From the NCBI RefSeq assembly GCF_001544975.2, contig NZ_FCOG02000008.1:90275-154274 (forward strand): a DNA stretch of 64,000 bases. Direction: 5' to 3'. The notes below the pieces were generated by a model. The model did no database searches, was not told the origin of the DNA, and worked only from the letters and a program-made list of their open reading frames with translations. Origin of the DNA: Caballeronia arationis (lineage in GTDB: Bacteria > Pseudomonadota > Gammaproteobacteria > Burkholderiales > Burkholderiaceae). This document shows, one piece after another, positions 18,045 to 26,273 of this stretch (positions within the stretch are counted from its first letter, which is position 1; each line of letters begins with the position of its first letter). The translations under genes and the position numbers were made by a program.

Positions 18045-19451
18045 CTAGAAAAATAGCCAGCCAGTGACGACGAAAACGGGCAGCAGCACGATCGCGGACC
18101 ATCCGAGATAGCCGAAAAAACTCGGCATGCGGACGCCGCGCGACTCGGCGATCGCCTTGACCATGAAGTTCGGCGCATTGCCGATATAACTGTTCGCGCC
18201 CATGAAGACGGCGCCCGCGGAAATTGCGGCGAGCGTCGATGCGCCGGTAGTCATGAGCGTTTGCGCGTCCCCGCCCGCGAGATTGAAGAACACGAGATAG
18301 GTCGGCGCGTTGTCGAGGAAGGACGAGAGGATGCCCGTCGCCCAGAAGTAGGCGATGTCGACCGGCTTGCCTTGCGCGTCCGTCACGAGATGCACGATGC
18401 TCGCGAACGCGCCCGACTCGCCCGCGCGCAGGATCGTGATGACCGGCACGATCGTGATGAAGATCGCGGCGAAGAGCTTCGCGACTTCCTCGATCGGCGC
18501 CCAGTTGAACGCGTTGCCCGCACGCGCGCTTTTCGGCGTGAGCGCGAGCGAGGCCAGCGCGACGACGACGAGCAGCACGTCGCGCGCGGCGTTCTGCAGC
18601 GCCAGATGCGTGCCGAACACGTCGAATTCGATGCCCGGCTTCCAGATGCCGCTCATCAGCACGAGCGCGATCACCGCGCCGAGCAGCAGGAAGTTGACCT
18701 TGCCGTCGATACCGAGCGGCGGCGAATCAGGCGTCGGATCGAGGAACGCGCTGCGTGCCTCTTCCTTCATGCGGAAATAGTAGCTGTCGAGCGCGTAGAA
18801 CAGCGCGAGCAGCACGACGCAAATGAACAGCATCGGCAGCGCGAGATGGACCGTCGTCCAGAAGAAACTGACGCCGTTCAGGAAGCCGAGGAACAAAGGC
18901 GGATCGCCGAGCGGCGACAGCGAACCGCCCGCATTCGCCACCAGGAAGATGAAGAACACGACTACGTGAACGACGTGTTTGCGGTTGTCGTTCGCGCGCA
19001 GGAGCGGCCGGATCAGGAGCATCGCGGCGCCGGTCGTGCCCATGATGCTCGCGAGCACCGTGCCGAGCGCGAGCAGCGCCGTGTTCAGGCGCGGCGAGCC
19101 GTGCAAGTTGCCGCGCACGCAGATGCCGCCCGCGACCGTATAAAGCGCCGCCAGCAGGATGATGAACGGCAGGTACTCTTCGAGCATCGAGTGAATGAAT
19201 GCGCCGAAGGCGACGCCCGCGCCGAAGGAATGCGCGAACGGCACGAGAAACGCGACGGCCCAGGCGGCCGAAATCTTGCCGAAATGGTGATGCCAGAATC
19301 TGGGCGCGACGAGCGGAAAGACGGCGATGGAAAGCAGGATGCCGATGAACGGGATGCCCCAGAGCGCGGACAGCGTGGCGCCGTCGAGTGTGGCCGCGGA
19401 TGCGCCGAGCGGCAGCGCGGCGAGCGCGCCGCCGATAGTCAGACGCCGCAT
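18045..19451 (-). CDS. Sodium/proton antiporter or citrate-type transporter of the IT superfamily (NhaD-like)
   Basis: The 468-residue protein has about 11-12 hydrophobic segments and the ion-transporter (NhaD/CitMHS/ArsB) features: NAGGSLSPLGDPPLFLGFL in the first half and SSFLDNAPTYLVFFN with GANSYIGNAPNFMVKAI in the second. A cleaved or first-helix signal-like N-terminus (LPLGASAATLDG) is present. Gene context favours anion or sodium transport linked to carbon metabolism, but the substrate is not determined. I chose the ATG at 19451, preceded by GGGAGG 10 bp upstream; a GTG at 19460 overlapping the upstream stop is an alternative. It is coupled to the LUD gene upstream. Confidence 0.85.
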   Translation of the reverse strand: MRRLTIGGALAALPLGASAATLDGATLSALWGIPFIGILLSIAVFPLVAPRFWHHHFGKISAAWAVAFLVPFAHSFGAGVAFGAFIHSMLEEYLPFIILLAALYTVAGGICVRGNLHGSPRLNTALLALGTVLASIMGTTGAAMLLIRPLLRANDNRKHVVHVVVFFIFLVANAGGSLSPLGDPPLFLGFLNGVSFFWTTVHLALPMLFICVVLLALFYALDSYYFRMKEEARSAFLDPTPDSPPLGIDGKVNFLLLGAVIALVLMSGIWKPGIEFDVFGTHLALQNAARDVLLVVVALASLALTPKSARAGNAFNWAPIEEVAKLFAAIFITIVPVITILRAGESGAFASIVHLVTDAQGKPVDIAYFWATGILSSFLDNAPTYLVFFNLAGGDAQTLMTTGASTLAAISAGAVFMGANSYIGNAPNFMVKAIAESRGVRMPSFFGYLGWSAIVLLPVFVVTGWLFF

Positions 19452-19456
19452 CGTGC

Positions 19457-20128
19457 TCACGCCTCCCGCACGACAATCACATGCACGCGATACGGCCCAT
19501 GCGCGCCGAGCACGATGGTCTGTTCGATGTCGCCGGTACGCGAGGGCCCCGACACGAAATTCACCGCGCGCGGCAACTCGCCCCGCTCCGCGCGCATCAG
19601 CGCAAATGCGTCCTCGTGAGCCGCGACGATGCGCGAGACCGGCACGATCGCGATGTGCGTCTGCGGCAGCAGCGCGCCCGATGCGGGCGTGTCCGGGCCG
19701 CCGAGCAGCACGAGCGAGCCTGTTTCGGCCGTTGCGCAGAAGCATCCGGTGATGCCGACGAGATCGGCGTCGACGGGCTTGCGCAACTGCACCCGCATGC
19801 CGGCAGCGGCCCACGGCAAGTCCGCGAGCGACGGCCACGCGACCGCCTCGGTGCCGAGGTTCAGCGACTCAAGATAACGAAGGGCTTCGGCGGGCGCATC
19901 GCCGAGCGACTGCACTTCGGCGACGGTGGTGGAAAGACGTTCGGCTTCGAGCGTGAAGCGTGCAACGAGCTCGGCCTGCGTCGAGGGCAGTTCGGGACGC
20001 GGACCGGCAGGATGGCGAGCGAGATAGTCTTCGGCGGCGGCGCGTTCGGCATCCGTCGGCGCGAGCGGTCTGCCCTGAGCGCTGCGAATCCGCGCAAGAA
20101 TGTTGCGGCGAGCAGCCGATGTGTCCAT
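19457..20128 (-). CDS. LUD-domain protein, LutC-like (first of two in the window)
   Basis: The 223-residue protein belongs to the LUD/DUF162 family of lactate-utilisation proteins. It has the family core ATAETGSLVLLGGPDTPASGAL, IVPVSRIV and FVSGPSRTGDIEQTIVLGAHGP near the C-terminus. No iron-sulfur Cys motif is present. A second LUD protein, the real partner of LutA/LutB, is at 22393-22977, and the two are clearly diverged. This one is instead paired with the antiporter gene, about 6 bp downstream. Confidence 0.88.
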   Translation of the reverse strand: MDTSAARRNILARIRSAQGRPLAPTDAERAAAEDYLARHPAGPRPELPSTQAELVARFTLEAERLSTTVAEVQSLGDAPAEALRYLESLNLGTEAVAWPSLADLPWAAAGMRVQLRKPVDADLVGITGCFCATAETGSLVLLGGPDTPASGALLPQTHIAIVPVSRIVAAHEDAFALMRAERGELPRAVNFVSGPSRTGDIEQTIVLGAHGPYRVHVIVVREA

Positions 20129-20262
20129 GTCGATGTCCTCGTTAGCCTTGGTCGATGCGCTTCGTCGATGCCGACACGATTATAGCGAGCGGTCCGCGAG
20201 GCCTGCCCCTCGGCCGAATGGCTAACGCAGCGCGCGCCCGAACCCGAAACGCGCGCGGGCGG

Positions 20263-21453
20263 TTACGCTTCCTGCGTCGGCTGCTCGATGCCGAACACCT
20301 GACGCAGATACGCGAGATAGGCCTTGTCGTCGCACATGTTCTTGCCCGGCGAATCGGAGAGCTTGGCGACCGGCTGGCCGTTACAGCGAACCATCTTGAT
20401 GACGATCTGCAACGGCTGGTAGCCGAGATCGTTCGTCAGGTTCGTGCCGACACCGAAGGCGAGTTGGCAGCGTCCGCGAAAGCGCTCGTAGAGTTGCAGG
20501 ACCTTGGGAATGTCGAGCGCGTCGGAGAACACGAGAACCTTCGTGCGCGGGTCGCAGCGATTCTCTTCATAGTGTCTGATGAGCCGCTCGCCCCAGTCGA
20601 ACGGGTCGCCGGAATCGTGGCGGGCGCCGTCGAAGAGCTTGCAGAAGTACATGTCGAAGTCGCGCAGAAACGCCTTCATGCCGTAGACATCCGACAGCGC
20701 AATGCCGAGGTCGCCGCGATATTCCTTCGCCCACATTTCGAAGCCGAAGGTCTGCGAGTCGCGCAGGCGCGGCCCGAGCGCCTGGCACGCCTGCAGGTAT
20801 TCATGCGCCATCGTGCCGAGCGGACGCAGGCCGTGCTTCATCGCGTAGAAGACATTGCTCGTGCCTGCGAACTGTTCGCCGAGACCTTCTTTCAGTGTGA
20901 GCGCGACTTCCTCGTGCCACTGCTTGGAGAAACGGCGCCGGGTGCCGTAGTCGGCGATCTTGCAGTCGGAGAATTCGGGCGGCGTGGCGAGCAGCTTGAT
21001 CTTGTCGCGCAGGCGCTCGCGGCCGATCGCATAGTCGGGCTTGCCCTGCGTATTGCGGAAGTAGACCTCGTTGACAATGGCCAGCACCGGGATCTCGAAC
21101 AGGATGGTGTGCAGCCACGGGCCGTCGATCACGATGTCGATTTCACCATTCTTCTTCGGCGAGGGTGAAATGACGATCGATTTTTCGTTCAGATGAAAGA
21201 GCGCGAGGAAATCGATGAAATCGCTCTTGATGAAGCGCATGCGCCGCAGATAGTCGAGCTCTTCTTCCCTGAAGCGCAGGTTGCAGAGCTGGCGCACTTC
21301 GTCGCGGATCTCGTCGATGTAGGGGACGAGATCGACCTCCGGCGTGCGGCAGCGGAAACGGTACTCGACGTGCGCCGCCGGGAAGTGATGCAGGACGACC
21401 TGCATCATCGTGAACTTGTAGAGGTCGGTATCGAGCAGCGTATTGATGATCAT
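20263..21453 (-). CDS. pncB: PncB, nicotinate phosphoribosyltransferase
   Basis: PncB joins nicotinate to PRPP in the NAD salvage (Preiss-Handler) pathway. The 396-residue product starts [18 protein letters not shown], the conserved N-terminal substrate region. It also has YGTRRRFS around the regulatory His position, [22 protein letters not shown], and [13 protein letters not shown] for phosphate binding. I placed the start at 21453; the open frame continues upstream, but the added residues do not resemble the family. Confidence 0.95.
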   Translation of the reverse strand: MIINTLLDTDLYKFTMMQVVLHHFPAAHVEYRFRCRTPEVDLVPYIDEIRDEVRQLCNLRFREEELDYLRRMRFIKSDFIDFLALFHLNEKSIVISPSPKKNGEIDIVIDGPWLHTILFEIPVLAIVNEVYFRNTQGKPDYAIGRERLRDKIKLLATPPEFSDCKIADYGTRRRFSKQWHEEVALTLKEGLGEQFAGTSNVFYAMKHGLRPLGTMAHEYLQACQALGPRLRDSQTFGFEMWAKEYRGDLGIALSDVYGMKAFLRDFDMYFCKLFDGARHDSGDPFDWGERLIRHYEENRCDPRTKVLVFSDALDIPKVLQLYERFRGRCQLAFGVGTNLTNDLGYQPLQIVIKMVRCNGQPVAKLSDSPGKNMCDDKAYLAYLRQVFGIEQPTQEA

Positions 21454-21776
21454 GATTGTCGGTCGAACATCGATGAAGAGCGCGCACATCCCGGGCACGC
21501 TCGCGGGCGCGGCCGGAGCCGCGTCGCGTGGCCTTCTACGGCCCATGTTACCCGAATGCGCGTGCCGTCACGGGGAACGCCGAGGCCTCGCGCCATCACA
21601 TAAACACATCACGAAACGATATAAGGCCCGCCCCGTGGGGCTCGCGCTGAAATTTACCGGTACGCTACAATATCGGTTTTGGCAGGCCCGGCTGCACACA
21701 TCAGTGAAAGACTCGAGTGCACGGCCCAAGTAGCCGCCGGCCGCCGCCCCCACGAATTCCGCATGCAGGAGCCTGA
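21454..21776. other. 323-bp divergent spacer between pncB and fdxA
   Basis: No gene is visible. The part nearest fdxA holds an A/T-richer tract with TACAAT at about 21666-21671, a possible -10 box, but no -35 box at proper spacing. I see no clear pncB promoter, NadR- or NrtR-type palindrome, or terminator. Confidence 0.5.
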
Positions 21777-22100
21777 ATGACTCACGTTGTGACCGAAAGC
21801 TGCATCAAGTGCCGCTATACCGATTGCGTCGACGTGTGCCCGGTGGATTGCTTCCGTGAAGGTCCCAACTTTCTCGCGATCGATCCGGACGAGTGCATCG
21901 ACTGCGCCGTGTGCGTGGCCGAATGTCCGGTGAACGCGATTTACGCCGAAGAAGATGTGCCCGGCGACCAGCAGCATTTCACCGAACTGAACGCCGAACT
22001 CGCGCGCAACTGGCCGAGCATCACGAAGACCAAAGCGCCGCTTCCCGAAGCCGACGAGTTCAAGGACGTGAAGGAAAAACTCGACCTGCTCGAGCGCTGA
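21777..22100 (+). CDS. fdxA: FdxA, seven-iron ferredoxin
   Basis: The 107-residue ferredoxin carries a [3Fe-4S] and a [4Fe-4S] cluster. The first ligands lie in [19 protein letters not shown] and the second in [13 protein letters not shown]. The C-terminal extension (about 45 residues, ending EKLDLLER) is typical of the Azotobacter FdI/FdxA family. It is a low-potential electron carrier in the cytoplasm. It stands alone, 112 bp upstream of tRNA-Asn. Confidence 0.95.
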   Translation: MTHVVTESCIKCRYTDCVDVCPVDCFREGPNFLAIDPDECIDCAVCVAECPVNAIYAEEDVPGDQQHFTELNAELARNWPSITKTKAPLPEADEFKDVKEKLDLLER

Positions 22101-22161
22101 AGCGCTTTGCCGTCACTCGCGTTCCTCGGATAAAAAATTTTAAAAGAGAGAAGGCAGGGTG

Positions 22162-22190
22162 TTGACAGGGTAAGAAACCCTTCATATAAT
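22162..22190 (+). promoter_or_regulatory. Consensus sigma-70 promoter of tRNA-Asn
   Basis: A perfect TTGACA (22162-22167) and a perfect TATAAT (22185-22190) are separated by exactly 17 bp. Transcription would start near 22197, 16 nt before the mature tRNA. The match is what is expected of a strong stable-RNA promoter. Confidence 0.9.
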
Positions 22191-22212
22191 TTCATCTCTC
22201 TGCTGTTGATGT

Positions 22213-22288
22213 TCCCCGATAGCTCAGTCGGTAGAGCGCCGGACTGTTAATCCGTAGGTCCCTGGTTCGAGCCCAGGTCGGGGAGCCA
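22213..22288 (+). tRNA. tRNA-Asn (anticodon GTT)
   Basis: The 76-nt cloverleaf begins TCCCCGA and ends TCGGGGA-G-CCA, giving a perfect 7-bp acceptor stem with the CCA end encoded. The D-loop (GCTCAGTCGGTAGAGC), the anticodon GTT at 22246-22248 in the loop CTGTTAA, and the T-loop GGTTCGAGCC are all normal. GTT reads Asn codons AAC and AAT. Confidence 0.98.
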
Positions 22289-22300
22289 AAAAGATTCAAA

Positions 22301-22334
22301 GCAAAAAGCCCAATCGAATGATTGGGCTTTTTGC
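22301..22334. terminator. Bidirectional terminator between tRNA-Asn and lutC
   Basis: A perfect 15-bp inverted repeat (GCAAAAAGCCCAATC with its complement) surrounds a GAAT loop, with T-rich flanks on both strands. It can end tRNA-Asn transcripts on the plus strand and lutABC transcripts on the minus strand. Confidence 0.9.
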
Positions 22335-22392
22335 TTTTGGGCTTCGGGCGCTTGCGTTCTTCGCCATTCGAATCGCGCTCGCGCTTTAAAGC

Positions 22393-22977
22393 CTACGCAC
22401 CAAGCCACACCACCGTCAGCGAGCGCACGCCCTGCGCGCCCCGGATCAGCACGCCTTCGATATCCGCAGTCGCGGACGGCCCGGTCACGAGCACCGCGTA
22501 GCGCGCCGACTGAAAATCGTCCCGCCGATACACCTCCTGCAAGCCGTCGACGAGTTGCGCCGGATCGAGCAGCACGATGAGATGCTGCACGAGATAGCCG
22601 ATCGAATTCACGATGTACTCGGCTTCGCTGAACCAGACCGAGCCCGTTTCCGCGACCCCGAAGCGCCCGCGCACCACGCCGACATCGACATCCTGCAGCG
22701 AAGCCGGCGGCGTGTCGGCGGCGAGCGGGCGATTTCCCCCGATCCCGTCCACTGCGGAAGCCACTACCGCATCCGACCCGAACCGCTCGACGAGCAGCGC
22801 GCGCACGTCGCCGAGACTCTGCGCTTCGATGCACGTGCCGCCCATCATCGCGAGCGCGGCCGTGAAGCGCGTGCGCCGGTCGCCTTCGGGCACGCTGAAA
22901 AGCGGCACGTCGGGACGCGGCCTTGGCGCCGGCTGTGCTGCGCGGATTCTGACGAGAAAGGCGTCGCGGGTCGTCAT
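22393..22977 (-). CDS. lutC: LutC, lactate utilization protein C
   Basis: The 194-residue LUD-family protein is the third subunit of the LutABC L-lactate oxidation complex. Family features include GRFGVAETGSVWFSEAEYIVN, LIVLLDPAQLVDG and VTGPSATADIEGVLIRGAQGV. I chose the ATG at 22977 (MTTRDAFLV), which overlaps the lutB stop as ATGA, over an in-frame start 30 bp upstream inside lutB. It is last in the lutA-lutB-lutC operon and is followed by a terminator. Confidence 0.94.
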   Translation of the reverse strand: MTTRDAFLVRIRAAQPAPRPRPDVPLFSVPEGDRRTRFTAALAMMGGTCIEAQSLGDVRALLVERFGSDAVVASAVDGIGGNRPLAADTPPASLQDVDVGVVRGRFGVAETGSVWFSEAEYIVNSIGYLVQHLIVLLDPAQLVDGLQEVYRRDDFQSARYAVLVTGPSATADIEGVLIRGAQGVRSLTVVWLGA

Positions 22978-24365
22978 TTCGGTTGCTTCCGGTTTTTTCG
23001 ATACCACTCGTGGAAAGTCTCGGCGGGCGCGTCGGGCAGGTCGCGCTGACGCCCCCAGATATTCAGCGGGTTGTAGAGCACGAAGTTCGGCAGACGCTTG
23101 AGCGCGCCGCCGAGCGAGGCGACCGTCGCGCGATACAGCGTCGGGCTCGCCAGCAGCCGACCCGCCATCTTCAGCACTTCCTTCTTCACGAACGGCACTT
23201 CATGGCGCTCCGCGATCACCTCGCGCCACTTGTAGATCTGCTCGTGGATGTTCACGCGCACCGGGCACACGCTCGTGCAACTGCCGTTCATCGTCGAGGC
23301 GAACGGCAGGCTGCTGTAGCGCTTCAGGTCGAAGGTCGGATTGATGATCGCGCCGATCGGCCCCGAATACGTCCCGCCATACGACAGGCCGCCGCTTCGC
23401 CGGTACACCGGACACGTATTCATGCACGCGCCGCAGCGGATGCACTTGAGCGAATACCAGAAGTCGTCCATCGCGAGGCGTTCGGAGCGGCCGTGATCGA
23501 CGAGGATGTAGTGCATCTCCGTGCCGGGGCGCGGCGCGCGAAAGTGCGACGTGTACTGCGTGATCGGCGAGCCGAGCGCGCTTCTCGACAGCATCCGCAC
23601 GAAGACGCCGAGATCGGAAATCTTCGGGATCAGCTTCTCGATACCGATCGACGCGATATGCAGCGGCGGCACGTTCGCGGAAAGGTCGGCGTTGCCCTCG
23701 TTCGTGCACACGACCACCGTCCCCGTTTCCGCCACCGCGAAGTTGCAGCCCGTCATGCCGGCGGTCTTTTCGCGCACGAAGTACGGCCGCGTATGCATGC
23801 GCTGGCTTTCGGCGAGATAGTGAATGTCGCTGTTCGCGGGATCGGTGCCGATCGTGCGGCCGAAGAGTTCCGCGACATCGGCGCGCAGCTTGTGCACGGC
23901 CGGCACGACCATGTGACTCGGATCCTGGTGATCGAGCTGCTGGATACGCTCGCCGAGATCAGTCTCCATCACCGTGATGCCGCGCGGCTCCAGGAATTCG
24001 CGCATCTTGCATTCGTCGGTGAGCATCGACTTGCTCTTGACGAGCGTCGTCATGCCGCGCTCGCTCATCAGTCGATGGACGATCGCGTTGTGCTCCTCCG
24101 CGTCCGCCGCGAAATGCACCACGACGCCGTTCTTCTCCGCCTCTGCGACGAACTGCTCGATGTAGTCGGCGAGATGCGAGAGCGTGTGCTCCTTGATGCC
24201 CGACGCGAGATCGCGCAGCGTCTCCCATTCCGCGATGCCGTGCGCCTGCGCATCGCGCTTGGTGCGCAGGTCCCACAGGCGCTTGTCATGAAATGCGACG
24301 TGATCCGCCTTCTGCAGGAACGCGCCGGCGGCCTTCGCGTGGTCGATACGGACGGTCTTGGTCAT
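22974..24365 (-). CDS. lutB: LutB, iron-sulfur lactate utilization protein
   Basis: The 463-residue protein has an N-terminal LUD domain (motif CNFAVAETGTVVVCTNEGNA) and a C-terminal ferredoxin-like region with CIRCGACMNTCPVYR and the later CTSVCPV, ligands for two [4Fe-4S] clusters. LutABC oxidises L-lactate to pyruvate. Its ATG at 24365 overlaps the lutA TGA, and its stop overlaps the lutC start, so all three are translationally coupled. Confidence 0.96.
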   Translation of the reverse strand: MTKTVRIDHAKAAGAFLQKADHVAFHDKRLWDLRTKRDAQAHGIAEWETLRDLASGIKEHTLSHLADYIEQFVAEAEKNGVVVHFAADAEEHNAIVHRLMSERGMTTLVKSKSMLTDECKMREFLEPRGITVMETDLGERIQQLDHQDPSHMVVPAVHKLRADVAELFGRTIGTDPANSDIHYLAESQRMHTRPYFVREKTAGMTGCNFAVAETGTVVVCTNEGNADLSANVPPLHIASIGIEKLIPKISDLGVFVRMLSRSALGSPITQYTSHFRAPRPGTEMHYILVDHGRSERLAMDDFWYSLKCIRCGACMNTCPVYRRSGGLSYGGTYSGPIGAIINPTFDLKRYSSLPFASTMNGSCTSVCPVRVNIHEQIYKWREVIAERHEVPFVKKEVLKMAGRLLASPTLYRATVASLGGALKRLPNFVLYNPLNIWGRQRDLPDAPAETFHEWYRKNRKQPK

Positions 24366-25105
24366 CCGCGTGCTCCGTTCAGAATCTGCGCGATATGGAT
24401 GAAACGCGCGTCGAGCTTCATGCGTTCGGCGCAACCCTGCTGGTGCATCAGACACGACATGTCGCCGGAAACGATGTACTGCGCACCCGCCCCGACGTGA
24501 TCGCGCACCTTGTCCTGGCCCATTCGCACCGATACGGCTTCCTCCGTCACGGAGAACGTGCCGCCGAAGCCGCAGCATTCGTCCGGGCGCGCGGGCGCGA
24601 CAAACTCGATGCCCTTCACGCGTTCGAGCAGCGCGCGCGGCTTGGAAAACGGCGCCTCCGCGATTTCGGACGCCGAGCTTTCGCGCAGATGCCGGATGGC
24701 GCTGCAACTGTTGTGCAGCCCCACGCGATGCGGAAACTCGGCCCAAGGGAAATCGCGCACTTTCAGCACGTCGTGCAGGAACTCGGTGAGTTCGAACGCG
24801 CTCGCGCGCACCTTTCGCACGGCCGCAGTCTGCTCGATCGCCGTGAAATGCTGGCGCACATGATGGATGCAACTCGCTGACGGCCCGACCACGTAGTCGT
24901 AGTCGGCGAAATTGCGGGCGAACACGCGCTCCGCGCCCGCCGCGTCCTTTTGCGCGCCACTGTTGGCCATCGGCTGGCCGCAACAGGTTTGCTCCTCGGG
25001 GTAATCCACGTCGAGGCCCAGCCGCTCGAGCAATTCGAGCGTCGCAATGCCGACTTCCGGATAGAAGGCGTCGATGAAACACGGGACGAACAGGGCAACT
25101 TTCAT
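24362..25105 (-). CDS. lutA: LutA, CCG-domain lactate utilization protein
   Basis: The 247-residue protein is built of two Cys-rich CCG domains: EEQTCCGQPMANSG and PDECCGFGGTFSVTE, each with additional Cys residues (VPCFIDAF, HNSCSAIRH, GDMSCLMHQQGC). Such domains carry a [4Fe-4S] or heterodisulfide-type centre. It is the first gene of lutABC. It is transcribed from the promoter at 25176-25204, which is directly controlled by the operator at 25161-25175. Confidence 0.95.
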   Translation of the reverse strand: MKVALFVPCFIDAFYPEVGIATLELLERLGLDVDYPEEQTCCGQPMANSGAQKDAAGAERVFARNFADYDYVVGPSASCIHHVRQHFTAIEQTAAVRKVRASAFELTEFLHDVLKVRDFPWAEFPHRVGLHNSCSAIRHLRESSASEIAEAPFSKPRALLERVKGIEFVAPARPDECCGFGGTFSVTEEAVSVRMGQDKVRDHVGAGAQYIVSGDMSCLMHQQGCAERMKLDARFIHIAQILNGARG

Positions 25106-25160
25106 GGCATGAAGGGGCGTGGGGACGTCGATGCGGGGTGCTCGCGCCAGCTTTGGTCAG

Positions 25161-25175
25161 CTTGGTCTGACCAAG
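25161..25175. promoter_or_regulatory. GntR/LldR-type operator of lutABC
   Basis: A perfect inverted repeat CTTGGTC-T-GACCAAG matches the TTGGT...ACCAA operator pattern known for LldR/FadR-type lactate regulators. A direct half-site TTGGTCAG lies adjacent at 25153-25160. The palindrome sits immediately downstream of the lutABC -10 box, where a bound repressor would block transcription. Confidence 0.85.
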
Positions 25176-25204
25176 ACTTTAAAGTTTGTGATCTTTCGTG
25201 TCAA
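25176..25204 (-). promoter_or_regulatory. Sigma-70 promoter of lutABC
   Basis: On the minus strand a perfect TTGACA (25204-25199) and TAAAGT (25181-25176) are separated by 17 bp. The start point falls inside or next to the operator at 25161-25175. The lutA ATG is about 65 bp further downstream. Confidence 0.85.
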
Positions 25205-25257
25205 ACTAGGGAAATCCGCCAGCTTCACAAAACGAAATCGACGAAAAGCGAAGAAAG

Positions 25258-26004
25258 ATGACCTTCCAGCCCGTTCATTCCTATTCGCGCGTGCGTTTGT
25301 CCGATGTCGTGTCTGGACAAATCCGCGCGCTGATTTCGAGCGGCACGCTGCTGCCCGGCCAGCGTTTGCCGGCCGAGCGCGATCTCGCCGAGCAGTTGAA
25401 CGTGTCGCGGCCGTCGCTGCGCGAGGCGCTGATCCGGCTCGAATCGGACGGTTTCATTCGCGCCGTCGCGCGCGGCGGGTTCATCGTGTCGGACGTGACG
25501 GCGCCGCTCGTCTCCGATCCGCTCGCGGCGCTCCTCGAACGGCATCCGAACGCAAGCGCCGACGTGCTCGAACTGCGCCACGGCCTCGAAACGCTCTCGA
25601 CGGCCTACGCCGCCGAGCGCGCGACCGAAGCGGATTTGCAGCGTATCGCCGCGGCCTTCGACGCGCTGCGGTCCGCAGTCGCCGAGCCAAAGCGCACTCG
25701 CATCGCGGAAAAGGACGCGGCGTTTCATCTCGCCATCGCCGATGCCACACACAACGTCGCGCTCGCGCACGTGATGCATGGGCTGCACGAGTTGATCCGC
25801 GAATCGATGCTGACTTCGCATCGTCTGGTGGACTATGACGACGAGGTCGAAGCGAGGCTTCTCGCGCAGCATCGCGCGATCTTCGACGCGATCGTCGCGC
25901 GCGATCCGGCGCGCGCCCGCGAGGCGGCCGGCGCGCATCTCGACTATGTGCAGACGCTTTATCGCGACCGGCCGGCGAAACACGCGCGCGCCGATTCCGT
26001 CTGA
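25258..26004 (+). CDS. FadR-subfamily GntR regulator, probable lactate-responsive LldR/LutR
   Basis: The 248-residue regulator has an N-terminal GntR winged helix (LPAERDLAEQLNVSRPSLREALIRLESDGFI, about residues 35-70) and a C-terminal FCD ligand domain. The metal/ligand-binding residues are D in KDAAFHLAIA and the His residues in LLAQHRAIFDAI and AGAHLDYV. It is divergent from lutABC, and the shared spacer contains a palindrome of LldR type. It is therefore inferred to repress lutABC until lactate is present. Confidence 0.92.
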   Translation: MTFQPVHSYSRVRLSDVVSGQIRALISSGTLLPGQRLPAERDLAEQLNVSRPSLREALIRLESDGFIRAVARGGFIVSDVTAPLVSDPLAALLERHPNASADVLELRHGLETLSTAYAAERATEADLQRIAAAFDALRSAVAEPKRTRIAEKDAAFHLAIADATHNVALAHVMHGLHELIRESMLTSHRLVDYDDEVEARLLAQHRAIFDAIVARDPARAREAAGAHLDYVQTLYRDRPAKHARADSV

Positions 26005-26121
26005 GCATAGCGGTGCATAGGACAGCGCCTACACGCATTTCGGACATCCTCGGCTTTTTCTCGACTGGCGCGCGGCCGATACTGAAGCCGTCTAATCAGA
26101 AAACGAACGGAGGAACCCCAA

Positions 26122-26196
26122 ATGCCTTATCTGCTCGGCTGGCTGCTCGGCGTACCGGTGATCGTGCTCGTGATCCTGTATTTGATTTTTCATTGA
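26122..26196 (+). CDS. 24-residue single-helix membrane peptide
   Basis: The short frame ATG to TGA encodes MPYLLGWLLGVPVIVLVILY followed by LIFH, essentially one hydrophobic helix. A strong ribosome binding site (GGAGGAACCCCAA before the ATG) supports translation, and a hairpin terminator starts 28 bp after the stop. I recall similar unannotated peptides in Proteobacteria but cannot name a family. It is too short for most gene finders. Confidence 0.7.
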   Translation: MPYLLGWLLGVPVIVLVILYLIFH

Positions 26197-26223
26197 TTGC
26201 GCGGCGAGACGCGCGTCATCGCG

Positions 26224-26258
26224 AAAGGCGTCGTTACAATACGACGCCTTTTCTTTTT
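26224..26258 (+). terminator. Terminator after the 24-residue peptide gene
   Basis: AAAGGCGTCGT and ACGACGCCTTT form a perfect 11-bp stem around a TACAAT loop, followed by TTCTTTTTT. It ends the small-peptide transcript 16 bp before the creA ATG. Confidence 0.8.
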
Positions 26259-26273
26259 TCCGAAGGAAATCCG

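Noticed and set aside
22213..22334. Integrated element at tRNA-Asn
   Set aside because: No integrase or repeated tRNA end follows; normal core genes continue on both sides.
26235..26240. TACAAT in the terminator loop as the creA promoter -10 box
   Set aside because: It is the loop of a perfect terminator hairpin and no -35 box lies at 16-18 bp.
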